Assembly (NCBI RefSeq): GCF_024679095.1 | Contig: NW_026110571.1 | Coordinates: 1-64,000 of the forward strand | Source of the DNA: Eriocheir sinensis | Taxonomy: Eukaryota; Arthropoda; Malacostraca; Decapoda; Varunidae | Length of the DNA stretch: 64,000 nucleotides | Direction of reading: 5' to 3' | Shown here: positions 31,193-44,340 of the stretch, piece after piece | Numbering within the stretch: the stretch's first letter is position 1 | Layout of the letters: the number at the start of each line of letters is the position of its first letter | Notes under the pieces: model-generated | The model's input: only the letters and a program-made list of their open reading frames with translations | Told to the model about the DNA's origin: nothing | Database searches by the model: none | Made by a program: the position numbers and the translations under genes

Positions 31193-34059
31193 ATGGAGGT
31201 CAGTGCTGACATCAGCAAATGGACAGTGCAGACGTTAAACACGTTTTTAAAGTCGAAAGGCATACCATGTTCTGGGTATGGCAAAAGCCAGTTGAAGGAC
31301 ATGGTACTGATGGCACTGCAGCAACCTCATTTAGTGGAAGATGTCCTGCCTCTGAAGGAAGATGATCACACAGAGGAGATCTATTAAATTATCTGGGACA
31401 CAAGTCTTGCTTCCAGATCCAAGGACTCTCACTGAGTGGCAGGAGGACTTGAGTACAATGCCCTATATTACTCAAGCCCATGTACTCATGTATCTGGTCT
31501 TAAAACAGGGATGGCCAGCAGAACGCATCCAAGCCTATGAAAAGGAATGTGGCTACCAGCTTTATCAGGAGAGACACATCCAGCATGTTCAAGTAAAAAA
31601 GCTGGATTATGATGTGTCGTGCATTAAAGGTACCTGTGTGCGCCAAACCAACCAGAATGAGACCCCTTACCAAGTTTGGATGTTTGCCTCTTCTAATGGT
31701 GACATCCATGCAGCTGGCTGCCAGTGTATAGGGTAAGTAGTAGTTTAGTATTTTTTCAATAATTTTTATAGTATCTTGATGCTTTGCCCTGTTCATTTAC
31801 CTATATTTTTTTTCATCGTCGTTATACATAACATGCACCGCTTTACCTCCCATTAATGGTTATCAGCCTAACCTATACATTTTTGTGATGCCCCAGAGTG
31901 GCAGATAAGCATGCCTACAGCCTTTCACTGTGTGGTAGCTCTTTAGCGAGATGCATAGAGTGCTGGCCTGGTAAGCCGGAGGTCGGGAATTCAAATCCCG
32001 GTTGAGTGAGAAAGTTATTTATCTCACAACGGATCAATTTCTCATATGTTTACGAGTTGGCCTGATGCAAGGAAGCATCAGGGTCATGGAAAAAAGACAG
32101 TATATTTCTGTTATCCTTGATCCTCCAATTTATTAGTTTATTAGAGAGGATAATAGCTTCTAGCTGCATGAAAAAGAATAATGTTTATTATCTAAACTTG
32201 ATTTTTTTATTTCATAATTGGTTGTTTGTGATTCATATTATTTAAAAAAAGCTGGCTAAGCTAACTTTGACTTGATTCTAGATACATTAGTAAAGACAAA
32301 TCTATTATTCTATTATAGAGATGATGGGGGATGCAAGCACGTCTTTGCATTCATCTTCGCCGTATCAGATTTTGTGCAGCGTTGTGGGGTGCAGCCGGGA
32401 AGTGCACAGCGTACCTGCACAGACGTGACTTGCACCTGGGACAAGCCTCGCAGGCAAAATAAGTGTAACTTTAACCTTGTCACCATTGCGAGCAGGTAGG
32501 TGCAATACATTTTGTAGAAAACAGTTTGACACCCAAGGACAATAATAACATGTCACCTAGGAGCTACACTCACCATGTCTTGCCTCCATGTCTACTCTTA
32601 TGCAGGTTTTCTTTTAATTTGTTTATACATTTAGCTGGATTTGGTTTCTATAATCCTACTCATACTTTACAAATCTTTAACAATCCTCCACTTCTAGCTT
32701 CTTTCTATTCTTTCCACTCTCCATAACATAAATCCCTTATTTTAGGGTTTATCTTTTTCCAGCTTTCTAAATTTTTCACCATAAAAATTGCCTTCTTCAT
32801 TCTTTGTTAAATGAAAATTTCTTAGAATACAAAGAAACAGGTAGATTGAAATGAGGACGGGAGTGTTTAATTTCCTGAGTTAGGTGTGTGGGTGGATGTG
32901 GCAGAGAACAAGAGTTAATGTGCTTCAACAAATGTGAGTGGTTTGGTGTTACTGAAGACAGGAATGTAGATGTAGTGCAGCAGATTTGTGGGTGGGTATA
33001 GTTGAGAACAGGAATGAATGTTTCTTTGAGGCAAGCAGGCTGCCTTTTGACTGCTGTTCACTCCATATATATTGTTTTCTAACATCTCTTACATTAATTT
33101 TACAGCACAGGTGCAGGGAACAGCAGATCCAGTACTCAAAAACCTTATAGTTCTGGTAGTTATAAGGCAATATCAGAGTTATATTCCCCTTATACTCCCG
33201 ACAAAGTTGCAGACGACATTGCAACCACTCTCCAGCATGTACCGGATGCAGCACTGTGGGGTATTGTTCCAGGAAGACCAGCCTCCTCTTTACCCTCTAT
33301 TACAGGATTAGCAAAATGTTTCTTTTCACAGGACAATCAAGGTGAAAGTTTCATCAATTTTTTAAAGAGTAAGTATACTAATACAGTTATTTCAGAAATT
33401 TTGAAAAAACCAAGCGACAACATTTGTGTCCCATATGGAAACAACAGAGAGTGGGGGCAATAACTGCAAGTGTGATACACAAAGCTGCCAGATATAAAAA
33501 GAATGATCCTGATAATTACATAGTAAAAGGAATTATGGGGGAGTCTTCCTTTATAGGGAATAGTGCCACTTCTTATGGGCTAAAGTATGAGGCACTTGCA
33601 AGAAAACTTTACGAGACTCAAATGCGTAAGAAGCATAATGGTTTCAAAGTAAAACGTTCAGGTCTTATCATCAGTAAAAATTGCCCCCTCATACGAGCCA
33701 GCCCAGATGGTATTGTTTCATGTAGGTGCTGTGGAACTGGGATTTTAGAAATTAAGTGCCCTTTTAAACTTCAATTTCAAACCATGACTGGAGAAGATAT
33801 TGCTAGGGATGGCTCTTACCATATAAAAATAGGAGAAAAGAATAAAGTTACATTGAAGGAAGAGTCTCAGTGGTATACTCAAATACAAACACAGCTAGGT
33901 GCCGGCAACTATTCCTGGTGTGACTTCATTATTTTCACAAAAGCAACACCACACCTAACCATTCAAAGAATTTGCTTTGATGAGGAGAGGTTTAATAGAG
34001 AGGTGCAAAAAAGTTTAATTTTTCATGAAAAATTTGTAATGCCAAAATTGCGGGGATGA
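31193..34059 (+). pseudogene. Transposon-encoded SAP-SWIM-YqaJ nuclease gene (3 exons, 2 frameshifts)
   Basis: Exon 1 (31193-31732) starts MEVSADISKW with a SAP-like helix-turn-helix (about residues 9-42, SKWTVQTLNTFLKSKGIP), a putative DNA-binding module. Exon 2 is 32319-32495 and exon 3 is 33106-34059. All junctions have GT-AG ends in phase 2 (ATAGG/GTAAGT, TATAG/AG, AGCAG/GTAGGT, TACAG/CA). A SWIM zinc finger is split by intron 1: CQC at the end of exon 1 and GCKH at the start of exon 2. Exon 3 ends in a YqaJ/lambda-exonuclease domain: WKQQRVGAITAS, then RASPDGIV (Asp), LEIKCPF (Glu-x-Lys) and YTQIQTQLG, the PD-(D/E)xK nuclease core. One-base frameshifts lie near 31360 and between 33382 and 33424. 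Either this copy is dead or these are assembly errors. The nuclease core itself is open from 33424 to the stop. Confidence 0.8.
31930..32010 (+). mobile_element. tRNA-Thr-like sequence (SINE head or tRNA pseudogene) in intron 1
   Basis: TAGCGAGATGCATAGAG resembles a D-arm/A box. CTGGC-CTGGTAA-GCCGG forms an anticodon stem and a seven-base loop with GGT (Thr). CGGGA-ATTCAAA-TCCCG forms a T arm. The acceptor stem and CCA-compatible ends are not evident, so a functional tRNA is unlikely. The 90 bp downstream may be a SINE body. Confidence 0.5.
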
Positions 34060-34099
34060 AGAACTTATTTAGAGGGAACTGACAAGATACTGTTCCATG

Positions 34100-34290
<191 letters not shown>

Positions 34291-34407
34291 TTTATGGACT
34301 GTGGTGATACGAAAAATTGTTTTGTATGAGATTTGTATTTGTTCATGTTTAAGATTTCTTTGGGTACCTTACTTGCCCTTTGGGGGCAAAGAAGATTGCT
34401 GTCACAC

Positions 34408-34418
34408 AAACAAACAAA

Positions 34419-34460
<42 letters not shown>
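34408..34460. repeat. (CAAA)n then (CA)n run at the 5' edge of LINE D
   Basis: AACAAACAAACAAACA followed by about 19 CA units; LINE coding sequence begins directly after. Confidence 0.93.
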
Positions 34461-34461
<1 letters not shown>

Positions 34462-36620
34462 GTAGTAAATTTCCCCACACACGGCACAAACACACTGGAT
34501 TTAATCCTCACTGACCTCACTTCCCACTACCTTCCCCCTAAGCCCCTCCCTCCCATGGGACGCAGCACACACCTGTCAGTTCTTTGGACACCTGCACCTA
34601 CCACATCCAACAAAACCCCGCCAGCCACCAAGACCTACAGGCCTGTTACGGACTCAGCCATCCGCGCGTTCGGCCAATGGATAACACGCCACCGCTGGGT
34701 TGAAGTCCTTACAGTGGATGACGTACACCAAAAATGGAGCAACTACACCAGCACAATTACCGCAGCTTACCACCACTTCTTCCCGCTAAAATCAAGACGA
34801 GTGCACCCTTCAGACACCCCGTGGATTACACCCAGAATAAAACGTCTCATTGAACAGAGAAATGACGCCTTCCACACCAACCCTACACTCTACAAGCCCC
34901 TCCGCAACAAAGTTATCCGGGAAATCAAACGAGCCAAGGCCACATACTACCCCCAAAAGATCCACAGCCTCAAGCAAGCTAACATTGGGAAATGGTTTTC
35001 AAAAATTAAGGCCTTGTGTGGCCTCAACAACAGCGCCCCCTCCATCCCGGGCGTATCTCACCTCCCGCCACCTGAAGCAGCCGAGGCCATCAATCTCCAC
35101 TTCTCGGCCATCTGTCAGTCCCTCCCCAGCCTGGACCTGACCTCACTCCCAGCTTACCTGCCCGCCCCATCACCACTCCCCACGGTTGAGGCCTATGAGG
35201 TCGCCAGGTCACTAAGCCAACTTAAAACAAAGCGGTCCACCACGCCCACTGATCTCCCCATCAAACTGTACCAGGAGTTTGCCCCCGAGCTGGCCACCCC
35301 CCTCGCCTCTATTTTTAACGCTTCCTTCCGTCAAAGCCAGTGTCCTGCTGACTGGAAAACAGCGTATGTCACTCCGATTCCCAAGACCACCCCTCAATCA
35401 CTGAGTGACTTGAGGCCGAGTTCTATCACCCCCCGTCCCAGCCTCCTGTGTGAAGCCTTCATTTTCAAGTGGACTTACACTCATCTTGCTCCCCTCATAG
35501 ACCCACAACAGTACGGCAATATCAAGTCAACCTCCACCACACACTGCCTAATTAATCTCCTGGACTTTGCCTACAGAAATCTTGAAAAACGCAAAACATC
35601 AGTTTCTCTCGCTTTTATTGATTTCCGAAAGGCTTTTGACCTAGTTCACCATACCACAGTCATCAACAAAGCAATAAACCTCGGGCTTCCACCTAACCTG
35701 GTCTCCTGGCTGGCTGATTTACTGCACCAGCGTAAACAGGTGGTGAGATTTCAGGAGTGGCCTCCCCTCCTCTACACCTTACTTGCGGGGTACCTCAGGG
35801 GTCCAAAATGGGCCCTTTGTGCTTCCTTATCCTAATTAATGACGCCCTGACCCACACACCCCACCGCTGGAAGTACGTGGACGACACCACAGTGGGAGTA
35901 ACAGTTGACAACAGCAACCCAGATTATTCCCACCTCCAGGAAACACTACACAACCTACACACATGGACAACACAAAACATGGTCACCATCAACGACACCA
36001 AAACTACGCTCCTACACATCAACACCTCCTCTGCCCCTGTTGCCCCCCCTGTGGTGTCCATCAACGACACTCCCCTCCGGGTAGTTACATCAGCAAAACT
36101 ACTTGGAGTCACCCTGGACAACAAGCTCACATGGAAGGAGCACGTCTCCCAGCTCACCAGATCTGCCACCTATAAACTGTACCTGCTGAGGAGACTCAAA
36201 ACGCTGGGGGCCCCTGAGTGTGCGCTGGCGAGCGTGTACTCCTCGTTCATCCTCCCCAAACTGACATACGCTTCCCCAGCGTGGTCTTCCTCCATCAACA
36301 TCACGCAGCGCCGCCAACTTGAACGCGTCCAGAAGCGAGCCTGCAAAATCATCCTGGGCCCTCACTACACCAGCTATCAGGACGCCCTCGACTCCCTCCA
36401 TCTCACCAGCCTACAACACCGTCACGAGACCCTACTACACCGGTTCGCAACCAAGCTTCTCAACCAGCCCAGACACAGACACATCCTCCCACCCGCAGTG
36501 AACCGCCCTCAGCACTCAGTGCGACACCACAACATTATTGCCCCGATACGGGCACGGACTGACCGCTATAAGAACAGCGCAGTGCCCGTGATGGTCAAAT
36601 ATATCAACAATGCAAATTAA
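34461..36620 (+). pseudogene. ORF2 of LINE D: endonuclease end and reverse transcriptase, one frameshift
   Basis: The first frame (to 35835) shows FPTHGTNTLDLILTD (endonuclease end), a long linker with TPWITPRIKRLIEQRN, then RT blocks CPADWKTAYVTPIPK, QYGNIKSTSTTHCLIN and motif A LAFIDFRKAFDLVHH. The second frame (35757-36620) continues with LTCGVPQGSKMGPLCF, the catalytic KYVDDTTVG (YVDD at 35874-35885), ITQRRQLERVQKRACKIILG and a C-terminus at AVPVMVKYINNAN. One indel between about 35750 and 35810 joins the frames (RFQEWPP side to SPPLHLT side). In the other LINEs here the active site is FADD. The Cys-Gly-Val before PQG and YVDD suggest an L2/Rex-like lineage, which is inference. Confidence 0.85.
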
Positions 36621-36679
36621 GAGCAGCACAATTTGTATGTTTTGTAAATATTTTTCATTAGGACTTATTGTTGTTGTTA

Positions 36680-36800
36680 TTATGATTATTATTATGATTA
36701 TTATTATTATTATTATGATTACTATTATTATTATCATTATTATTATTATGATTATTATTATTATCTTTACTATGATTATTGCTATTATTGTTATTTCTAT
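36680..36800. repeat. Imperfect (ATT)n tract in LINE D 3' UTR
   Basis: ATTATT units interrupted by ATG and ACT variants. It lies upstream of the true tail. Confidence 0.85.
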
Positions 36801-38182
36801 TTTCCTTTTTATTTTCGATCATACTACTTTGTTCATTTGTCTCATTCATTTCATTTAATCTTCCATTGATGTATATTTTCAGCTCTAGGGCTGCCTGGTA
36901 CTTCATGAAATAAACCGTTTATTATTATTATTATTATTATTATTACACACACACAAACACAGAGCATGTAACTTTATATGATGAATCTCAGATGATGTAA
37001 TAAAATATTTGGAAACAAAAGTAGTTTTATTCACACCTTCATTGACTTATTCATATCCGATAAACCTAATCCAAATTCATAAACAAAATAGTGTACCATA
37101 ACATTACATAATTATGTGAATTCAGAGCCCTTAAGTATATAATGATATTTGTAAATATAGACATGAACATTGACATTTGTGTCAACATTTAGTTGCACAG
37201 AGAGGGCATTAAATTGCAGAAAACAGCAACTATTACTGAAATTTGATGCAAAAGGGGCCAAAGCTTATTATCGAGCTGTCCTGATAAAATTTTGAAATTC
37301 TTCATTCTTTCAATAGCACGTTCAACATGCACCCTCAATGAAGCAACCTCCCTTGTTCTGATTCTTTCTTGTGCATTTAGTGCCCTTCCTGAACCATCCT
37401 CTTTCTTGCGAGTTAAGGTGGCATGTGCAGTTTTGCACCACGTTGCAGCAGTAGGTCTCCAATATTGAACCCTCTATCCACCATGACAGCATCTCCTGGT
37501 TCAATTTTGTCTATCAGTTCAACCTCTGCAATGTGCCTATCAGATGTGTTACCACCATATGGAGTTGACACAAATGTAATAATTCCTGTTGGTGTTATGC
37601 CAACAAGAACTTTGGCAGTGTTGTGATGCTTATACATGGAGTATGTCATTGCTTGAGCAGAGCAGTTTGCTGGTTTGTTGATATAAATCTCTGTGCAATC
37701 CAAAATTACCCTTGTATCTGCATACTTTACTGGATACCAATCAGGAAGGTTGTCCCTAACTTGCTGAGCTGAAGGCCACAATAGCCACGGTTGCAGTACC
37801 TCATACAATACATTTATCCAGGTATTAGTGATGCATGAAACTGAAGCTTGTGAGACTGCAAATAAGTCGCCTAAAACCAGCCGGAAAACCTTGACGGATG
37901 TACACAAGTGTAATTAAATACTCATCAAAAGTATCTAGTATTTTCTTACGGCCACGTGCCCCTTTCTTTAAATTTTCCTTTATGCTTTTTGGCCTTTTCC
38001 AGTAATTAATTGTTTTTACTCTCTTTTTAATGGTCTGATAAATAGAAATCAAAACACTTTTGTTAGGAAGACCTGTATAGCGCTGAACACTCTTGTCACT
38101 AGCAAGAATCCTTCCTCTGGTCCGGGCTCTCTGATCAGTAGGTGCTTCTGTTAGATCTGCCTCCTGAAAAGCATAAAAAGAT

Positions 38183-38372
<190 letters not shown>

Positions 38373-38583
38373 CTTTCAACAGTTTTCCTTAATTTACTCC
38401 AACTTCCTTTTGCCTCAGCGAAAGCGGACACATACCAAAAGAAGCGCAATGAAATTATCTATCTAATGGTGTATAGCGTCACCTTTCCGTTCACTCAAAA
38501 TTTTGAGATATAGGCCTTTGAAAAAATATAAGATTTTATACACGGCGGGGCAAGCCGCTATGACAAGATAAAACGCGCTGGCT

Positions 38584-38816
<233 letters not shown>

Positions 38817-39009
38817 CGGCTTCGCTCGTACATCGCCTTCTGAGGCGTTTTACTTGTTTATATATGTATAACTAACCCTTTCAACTTGTACTCCAACATC
38901 CTTGGGCTCAGCTGCTGAAGTAGTAGCAATGGCTGATGCTGAATAGGTGTGATCCTGTGGTTCCGGCACTACCTCTATCTGGAGAAACTGTTCAGCATCA
39001 ACTGTGGGA

Positions 39010-39700
39010 AAATGAAATATAAAGTTCAGATATATGTATCATTCAAAAGACATTTCTACACAATGTCACATATAGGAGCACACAGCCTGCTGCTAGCTCA
39101 GTGGCAGAGCAATTAAACTAAAACCCCTAACTTACGGCCTCTGCCCCCCTCGACTAGAGTAATTCTTACATGTTTCAGGAATGATTTGTGAATGTCATTT
39201 TATAGAAGGAAATATCTTAGAGTAATTAATACTTTCAACTTCTACAATCCTGTCAGCTACATGTTTCCAACTTATAAAATAGTAATAAACTTTTACAAGT
39301 TGAAACAGTAATGATTAACCTGAAATTCTAAAGTGAATGAGCTGTTTTAAAGTAAATAAACACTAATTTGGCTTCCTTGGCAATGCTTAAGTTTTTTTCC
39401 ATTACTCTAGTAAGTTTGCTATGCTTAGGTAAAGAAATGCAGGCAATTACTTCATTCATCAGTGTAGGTACAAGTGGTGAATGTTTTCAAGTCGGCTACA
39501 TGGCACCGATTTATAGAATAACACAATTTCCCTAGACAAAACTCACGTAATAAGTTATTTCTTACACGATTTCTACATTCTAGACCTTCTAAAAGGGATA
39601 ATAAACCTAATCTGATGTAAAGCAACCCACTTGTAAATTTGTGCCATAAATTTACCATAAAAGATGTTCAAATCAACACTAAAACTGCATGGTATAGTAA
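39010..39700. other. Transposase intron 1 (AT-rich)
   Basis: Lies between exons 1 and 2. It has a lone tRNA A-box-like TAGCTCAGTGGCAGAGC near 39095 but no B box. Otherwise nothing recognised. Confidence 0.6.
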
Positions 39701-40679
39701 CATACCTTGAACTGATGCATTGTGAGCCCATGTCTCGACTTCAATATGGACATCAGTTTGTACTTCTTCGTCAGTTTCCTTTATGAAGTCAATGTTGACT
39801 GGCAAGGCAGGGGCAGTGTGAAGAGGGCAGTGACTGGGTTAGTGGTTCTTGATCGCCTCTGTCAGCCGCTGGTGTTCGTGCTCCAAGCCCACTGATGGCA
39901 CCAGCGTTGTTTTTCGGCCTCCATTGATTGTAGCCGAACAACTCTGGATCAGGATGCGATGGTGACGGCCCGTTGTTCCAGTCTATAAAGTGATTTGAGC
40001 ACAGTGCATGGTGTCGGGTGGCTTTCCATGTAGGTCCCCTCTTACATCTGGTCACCCACAAACGTCTTCGGGCAGCCTCTTTTTTCTTTGGAAAACGAGC
40101 CCAGCCCTTCACCTCAGGATCCTTCTTCTGCGAAGAGGATTTGCAGTCGGCAACAGCACATATGTAGACTGTCATGTTCGAGGACAGTAGCAGCAACAAG
40201 TAAATAAGCGCGCGGGATGTTTGTTTTGGTTCTGGCAGGAGGGTTCGTCAATTTCGATTTCGGCGTCAACTGAGCAGATCATTTCGGCTTCGGCCACACA
40301 TTTTCGTTTTTTTCGCAAAAAACACGTAACGGTTATGTGTTCCATACTTACTGTGCGAAGAATAATCTCTAGAAAGGCGATACAAATTATTTTTTTTGTA
40401 ATATTCGCTTTGGTTCACTCGTGAAAAATGATGTAGCTGCAACACCCCTTCGATCACTGTTTCGCCTCTAAAAAGATATTTACATTATGTACTTGAGTTG
40501 ACATCATAAATTATTATAGACAAATAACATTGTGTTTATATTAGTAAGAATATTGGTATTGAAAATTAATATGTATGGTAAATAAGATTTTTTTCAGGAT
40601 GCCACTTGGCTGAGCGAGACAAATTCTCCCCGCGTAATTAAGCGTGCTGGTGACTCATGACAACTATTGACTATTGGTG

Positions 40680-42600
40680 ATTTGCGCCATTGTAATTGAG
40701 AGTGTTGGTGTGTTGTGGTGACAAGTGAGTGTGTATTTGTTTTCTGAATGCGTCTATTGTGCCGTAGTCTAAAATCTGATGAGGGAGGCTGTTCCAGTCA
40801 CGTATGGTGCGTGGAAAGTATGGGTGCTTGTATGCGTCAGTGTTAGTGTGATATGTTTGGTATTTATGGATGTGTGTGTTACAACTTACGAGTACGTTGA
40901 CTGTTTGCCTTGTTTAATGTCACGTCGGTCAAGTAGCCTCGTAATATCGTGATATGTAGTAATGAGTTGCTATTCACATGAGCGTTTAGGTCGAAAGCCG
41001 TGTTGTGAGTCAATAAGGATGTTGTTTGCGTCAAGGTGACTCATTATGTGTTTGTGTATTGTGTTCGAAAATTTTACATGGAGTCGAAATTAGTGAGATG
41101 GGGCGATAATTGGCTGGGTCAGTCCGGTCACCTGTCTTGAATAAAGGATTAATGTTTGCCAAAAGCCAGTCAGAGGGTAATGAGCTGGATGATAAGAACT
41201 GGGTGAATATGGCCTGAAGGATAGGGGCAAAGGATTTAAGGATGAAGGCGGGAATGTTGTCGGGGCCAGTGGATTTGGTTGTGTCGAGTCCTTCCAGTAA
41301 TTTCTGTATTCCGTTAGTCGTGATGTCGAGAGGGGAATGGGGGGGAAGGGCCTGTGTGGCATGGCACCGATTGGGACTGTGTGTTGAGTATTTGTGCTTT
41401 GTGTTGTGGGCTTGTTACTAATGTGTTAGTGTTGTCTTTAAGTGATGTAATCGTGTTAGTGTCATGTTTGCGCGTCTTAAAGAACATGAAAAAAGTTTAT
41501 TTTGTTATTTCTTACGTTGTCTGCCAGGTAAGTTGCTATGTGTTTGCGTTCCGCTACTTTTATGTTTTTGGCAAATGTTTTTTGGTGGTTTTTGTAGGCG
41601 GTCCAATTATCTGTGCTGTTGTATGTCTGCGCGAGTCTTTGTTTCTTGCGATGTTGTCTGCGTAGATCCCTGGAAAACCAGGGGAGTGTGTACCTGCTAG
41701 AAACTGTTTTTTGTAGTATGTGTCTGTTCATTGAGGCGTGTATGGTGTGTTTCAGGTTGTTCCAGTTGGTGGAAGGAGGTCTTGTGTTTGGGTCTGTCGC
41801 AAAAAAGTCAGTGCTGAAGGCAGTTAGGTCTTGTTTGATCATGTCTAAGTCAGCCCTTGAAAAAAGGAAAATCTGTCTGGGTCTCTGTTTATGTGTAATC
41901 GGTCGGAGGTCAACGTCAACGATGAGTATGTCATGGTCACTAAGTCCTGGAACAACCTGAGTGTTTGTTATTTTAAGAATGTTGTCGGTGAGAAAAAGGT
42001 CAAGTGTGTGTGCTGTGGTCAAAGGGCCACCGTGGCCAGCGGGGCGTGTTACAGTATGTGTTCCTGTTGGCAGGAGTACTGTTTGTGGGAGTGAAAATGT
42101 AATTATGATGTCAACGAATGTGTCGTGTAGTTGGCGTCTGTTTGTGTGGGGAATAATGGGATTGGGGGCGTCAGCATCGGGAGGGTCAAATGGGGATATT
42201 GCAGTCCAGTCAATGTCAGGGAGGTTGAAATCACCCGTGATCCAGATGTGTTTGTCTGCCTGTATGCGTGAAAGTGAAATTTGAAGGTTGTGTAAATAGT
42301 CTGTATTAGTAGAAGGCGGTCTGTAAAAAGCAGCAATAAGAAGAGATTTACAGTTGAAGGTTTGTAACTGGACCCAGGTAATTTTGAAGGCTGTGTCAAG
42401 GTCAGGCCTATGCTTAACACAAAGACCCGGATTGGTGGCGATGATAACACCGCCACCTTTGCCGAGGTCTGTCGGGCGGTCTTTACGGAATACTGTCATG
42501 CTAAAAGGGAGAGGGAAAAACTCACTTTTGTCAACGTTCCTGGCAGCGTTACTTTGATTTACGAGTAAGCTCATTCTGTTACTATTCAAGAACTGGCGGA
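40680..42600 (-). mobile_element. LINE E, internally deleted
   Basis: Minus-strand element with endonuclease, RT N-terminus and the extreme C-terminus of ORF2, but without the RT catalytic region. The 3' end is near 40600-40690. It abuts the candidate right end of the DNA transposon. Confidence 0.83.
40690..42589 (-). pseudogene. ORF2 of LINE E: endonuclease intact, reverse transcriptase core deleted
   Basis: The open stretch 41477-42589 holds an APE endonuclease: GKGGGVIIATNP, IAAFYRPPSTN, WITGDFNLPDIDW, AHTLDLFLTDN and LSDHDILIVDVD, then the linker TLPWFSRDLRRQHRKKQRL. Below 41470 the RT N-terminus continues in broken frames (LFKTGDRTDPANY near 41130, SQHGFRPKRSCE near 40970). At about 40895, after LLDRRDIKQ, it jumps to the C-terminal block KHPYFPRTIRDWNSLP (about 40800-40850). 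Motifs A to E of the RT are missing. Upstream start of ORF2 is not included, as the first residue lies after the ITETW-type block. Confidence 0.82.
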
Positions 42601-42604
42601 AATT

Positions 42605-42890
42605 GTGACATTTATAGCAAGAGTGCGAGGAGGAATGGGTGGCTGTGAGGGGGAGAAGAGAGAGCTCCTAAGGACACGAAGAACGAGTAGCGAGCTCATC
42701 ACTCGTCTTTCTCAGATGCACCTTATGCAGTGATGCGCGATGGATCCTTAGCAGGTGCAGCAAAGAGAAGATCCAGCCATAAACATGTATTTTAATTACG
42801 GCACATGATGGACGCAGTATTATTATTTCATTGAGCGAGCGACTTAAAGCGAAACGAAGTGTGTGAACATGAGCATGTGCTGACCCAGAG
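42605..42890. other. Unassigned sequence
   Basis: No gene or repeat recognised. A (TAG)n run follows. Confidence 0.3.
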
Positions 42891-42892
42891 TA

Positions 42893-42893
42893 A

Positions 42894-42947
<54 letters not shown>

Positions 42948-42955
42948 CAGCAGTA
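42893..42955. repeat. (TAG)n trinucleotide repeat
   Basis: About 18 AGT/TAG units passing into CAGCAG variants. Confidence 0.93.
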
Positions 42956-42969
42956 GCAGCAGCAGTAGC

Positions 42970-43490
42970 AATAACAGCTGACGACCAGGGTTGTTTTCAT
43001 CGCTCATCTTGGGATCTGTTAAATAATGTAAACGTGACGTAATGTGTCCGTAGAGCTTTCTAAGCCACTACCTGTAACGAACTCTTTGCCTTTTAATCAT
43101 TGGAAAGTTGTGGGTCTGGTGAACATCTTGCCGAGAAACCTTCGGCTGATCAGTCTGCTCGTGATACATCAACAGATTTCTCACTGGCCGCCTCGCACAT
43201 TTAAAGTGATCCAATAAGATGGTTATTGGCTATGGAATAAAAAAAAATAATTTTCTTTTTCGCTAACACTTGACGGAATATAACGAATAAATTGAATATC
43301 ATGAATCATTTGAAAATTAAAATAAAGAAGAAGGAAAGAAAGGACTCACACTCCACCGCGCATATCTATCACTCCTTTTCTTACCAAACGTTTATCAGTG
43401 AGTCAGTGAGTCAATCAGTCAGTCAGTCAGTCGTCAATAAAAAGACTGATTTAATTCAACGGTCACTTGCAACATATCAGCGCCTCCACG
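42970..43490. other. Unassigned sequence with a short (AGTC)n run
   Basis: AGTCAGTCAGTC at about 43400-43430 encodes nothing credible. The rest has no recognised feature. Confidence 0.35.
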
Positions 43491-43491
43491 T

Positions 43492-43613
<122 letters not shown>

Positions 43614-43764
43614 AGAAATTGCTTCTCAGTAAGCTAATTAGCTTGACTGGGAGGCAATTACAAACGACGATGAACCTGTCCTCACCGGTCGCCGAGGGTC
43701 TTTGCACCGAGATACGTATCAGTTAAGGGAGCAACAAATTATCCACACTCCGGCTCCTCATCCC

Positions 43765-43892
43765 TTCATCTATTATGTCCTGTCCTGCCACACGTAGATT
43801 ACTAGTAGTAGCGGTAGTTAACAGACACCCTCACCATAGATTGATAGGTCTTCTGGTGTCTGTTCTTCCTATGTATTCCTATGTATCCCTCC
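43765..43892 (+). mobile_element. Solitary copy of the LINE A second 3' unit
   Basis: CCACACGTAGATTACTAGTA through TCTTCCTATGTATTCCTATG matches 10780-10876 and 23672-23774. It lacks the upstream LINE A part, so it is a very short 5'-truncated copy ending at the same tail. Confidence 0.8.
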
Positions 43893-44150
43893 CGTGTGAG
43901 GGTCGTGTACGAGAATTGCATTTATCGGAGATCACTTCATCTGATCTGTAATTAGTGGCTGCGTTGCGTGTAGGTGAGGGTGTGCGAGGGGCGGGGTGCG
44001 GTGGAGGCCGGCCAGATGGGCCGCCCCCCACGCGGCCAAATGCCAACTCGAGAAACCGGAAAGTAAATGCGGATGAAAAGAAATCCTCTTACTAAATATT
44101 CAAACCAGTGTTCCGAGGTTTTGAGAGACTTCAGCTCTACGAAACTGAAA
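43893..44150. other. Unassigned sequence
   Basis: Mixed, GC-richer patch near 43970-44050; nothing recognised. Confidence 0.3.
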
Positions 44151-44199
44151 AAAAAAGAAAAAAAAATTATGTTTCAACTGTATACTGATATGTATGACG

Positions 44200-44234
44200 A
44201 CAAGCAAAAAAAAAAAAAAATAAAAAAAAAAAAA

Positions 44235-44308
<74 letters not shown>

Positions 44309-44340
44309 ATATAGATAGATATATATATATATATATATAT
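44200..44340. repeat. Poly-A tract then (TA)n microsatellite
   Basis: A-rich run at 44205-44236, then TA units to 44340 with an ATCTATATAGATAGAT interruption. Confidence 0.95.

Larger units (their letters stand above)
34461..36945 (+). mobile_element. LINE D (CR1/L2-related), 5'-truncated, nested in the DNA transposon
   Basis: Starts in the last part of the endonuclease, has a whole RT, a 3' UTR and a (TTA)n tail at about 36916-36945. It lies between the two convergent transposon genes, so it inserted after the transposon was in place. A short sister copy of its 3' end is at 15390-15511. Confidence 0.88.

Noticed and set aside
34461..36620. Host gene of unknown function between the two transposon genes
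   Set aside because: IDFRKAFD, CGVPQGS and YVDD identify it as a LINE reverse transcriptase.
39085..39165. tRNA gene suggested by TAGCTCAGTGGCAGAGC
   Set aside because: Only the A box is good; no B box or anticodon and T stems follow at the right spacing.
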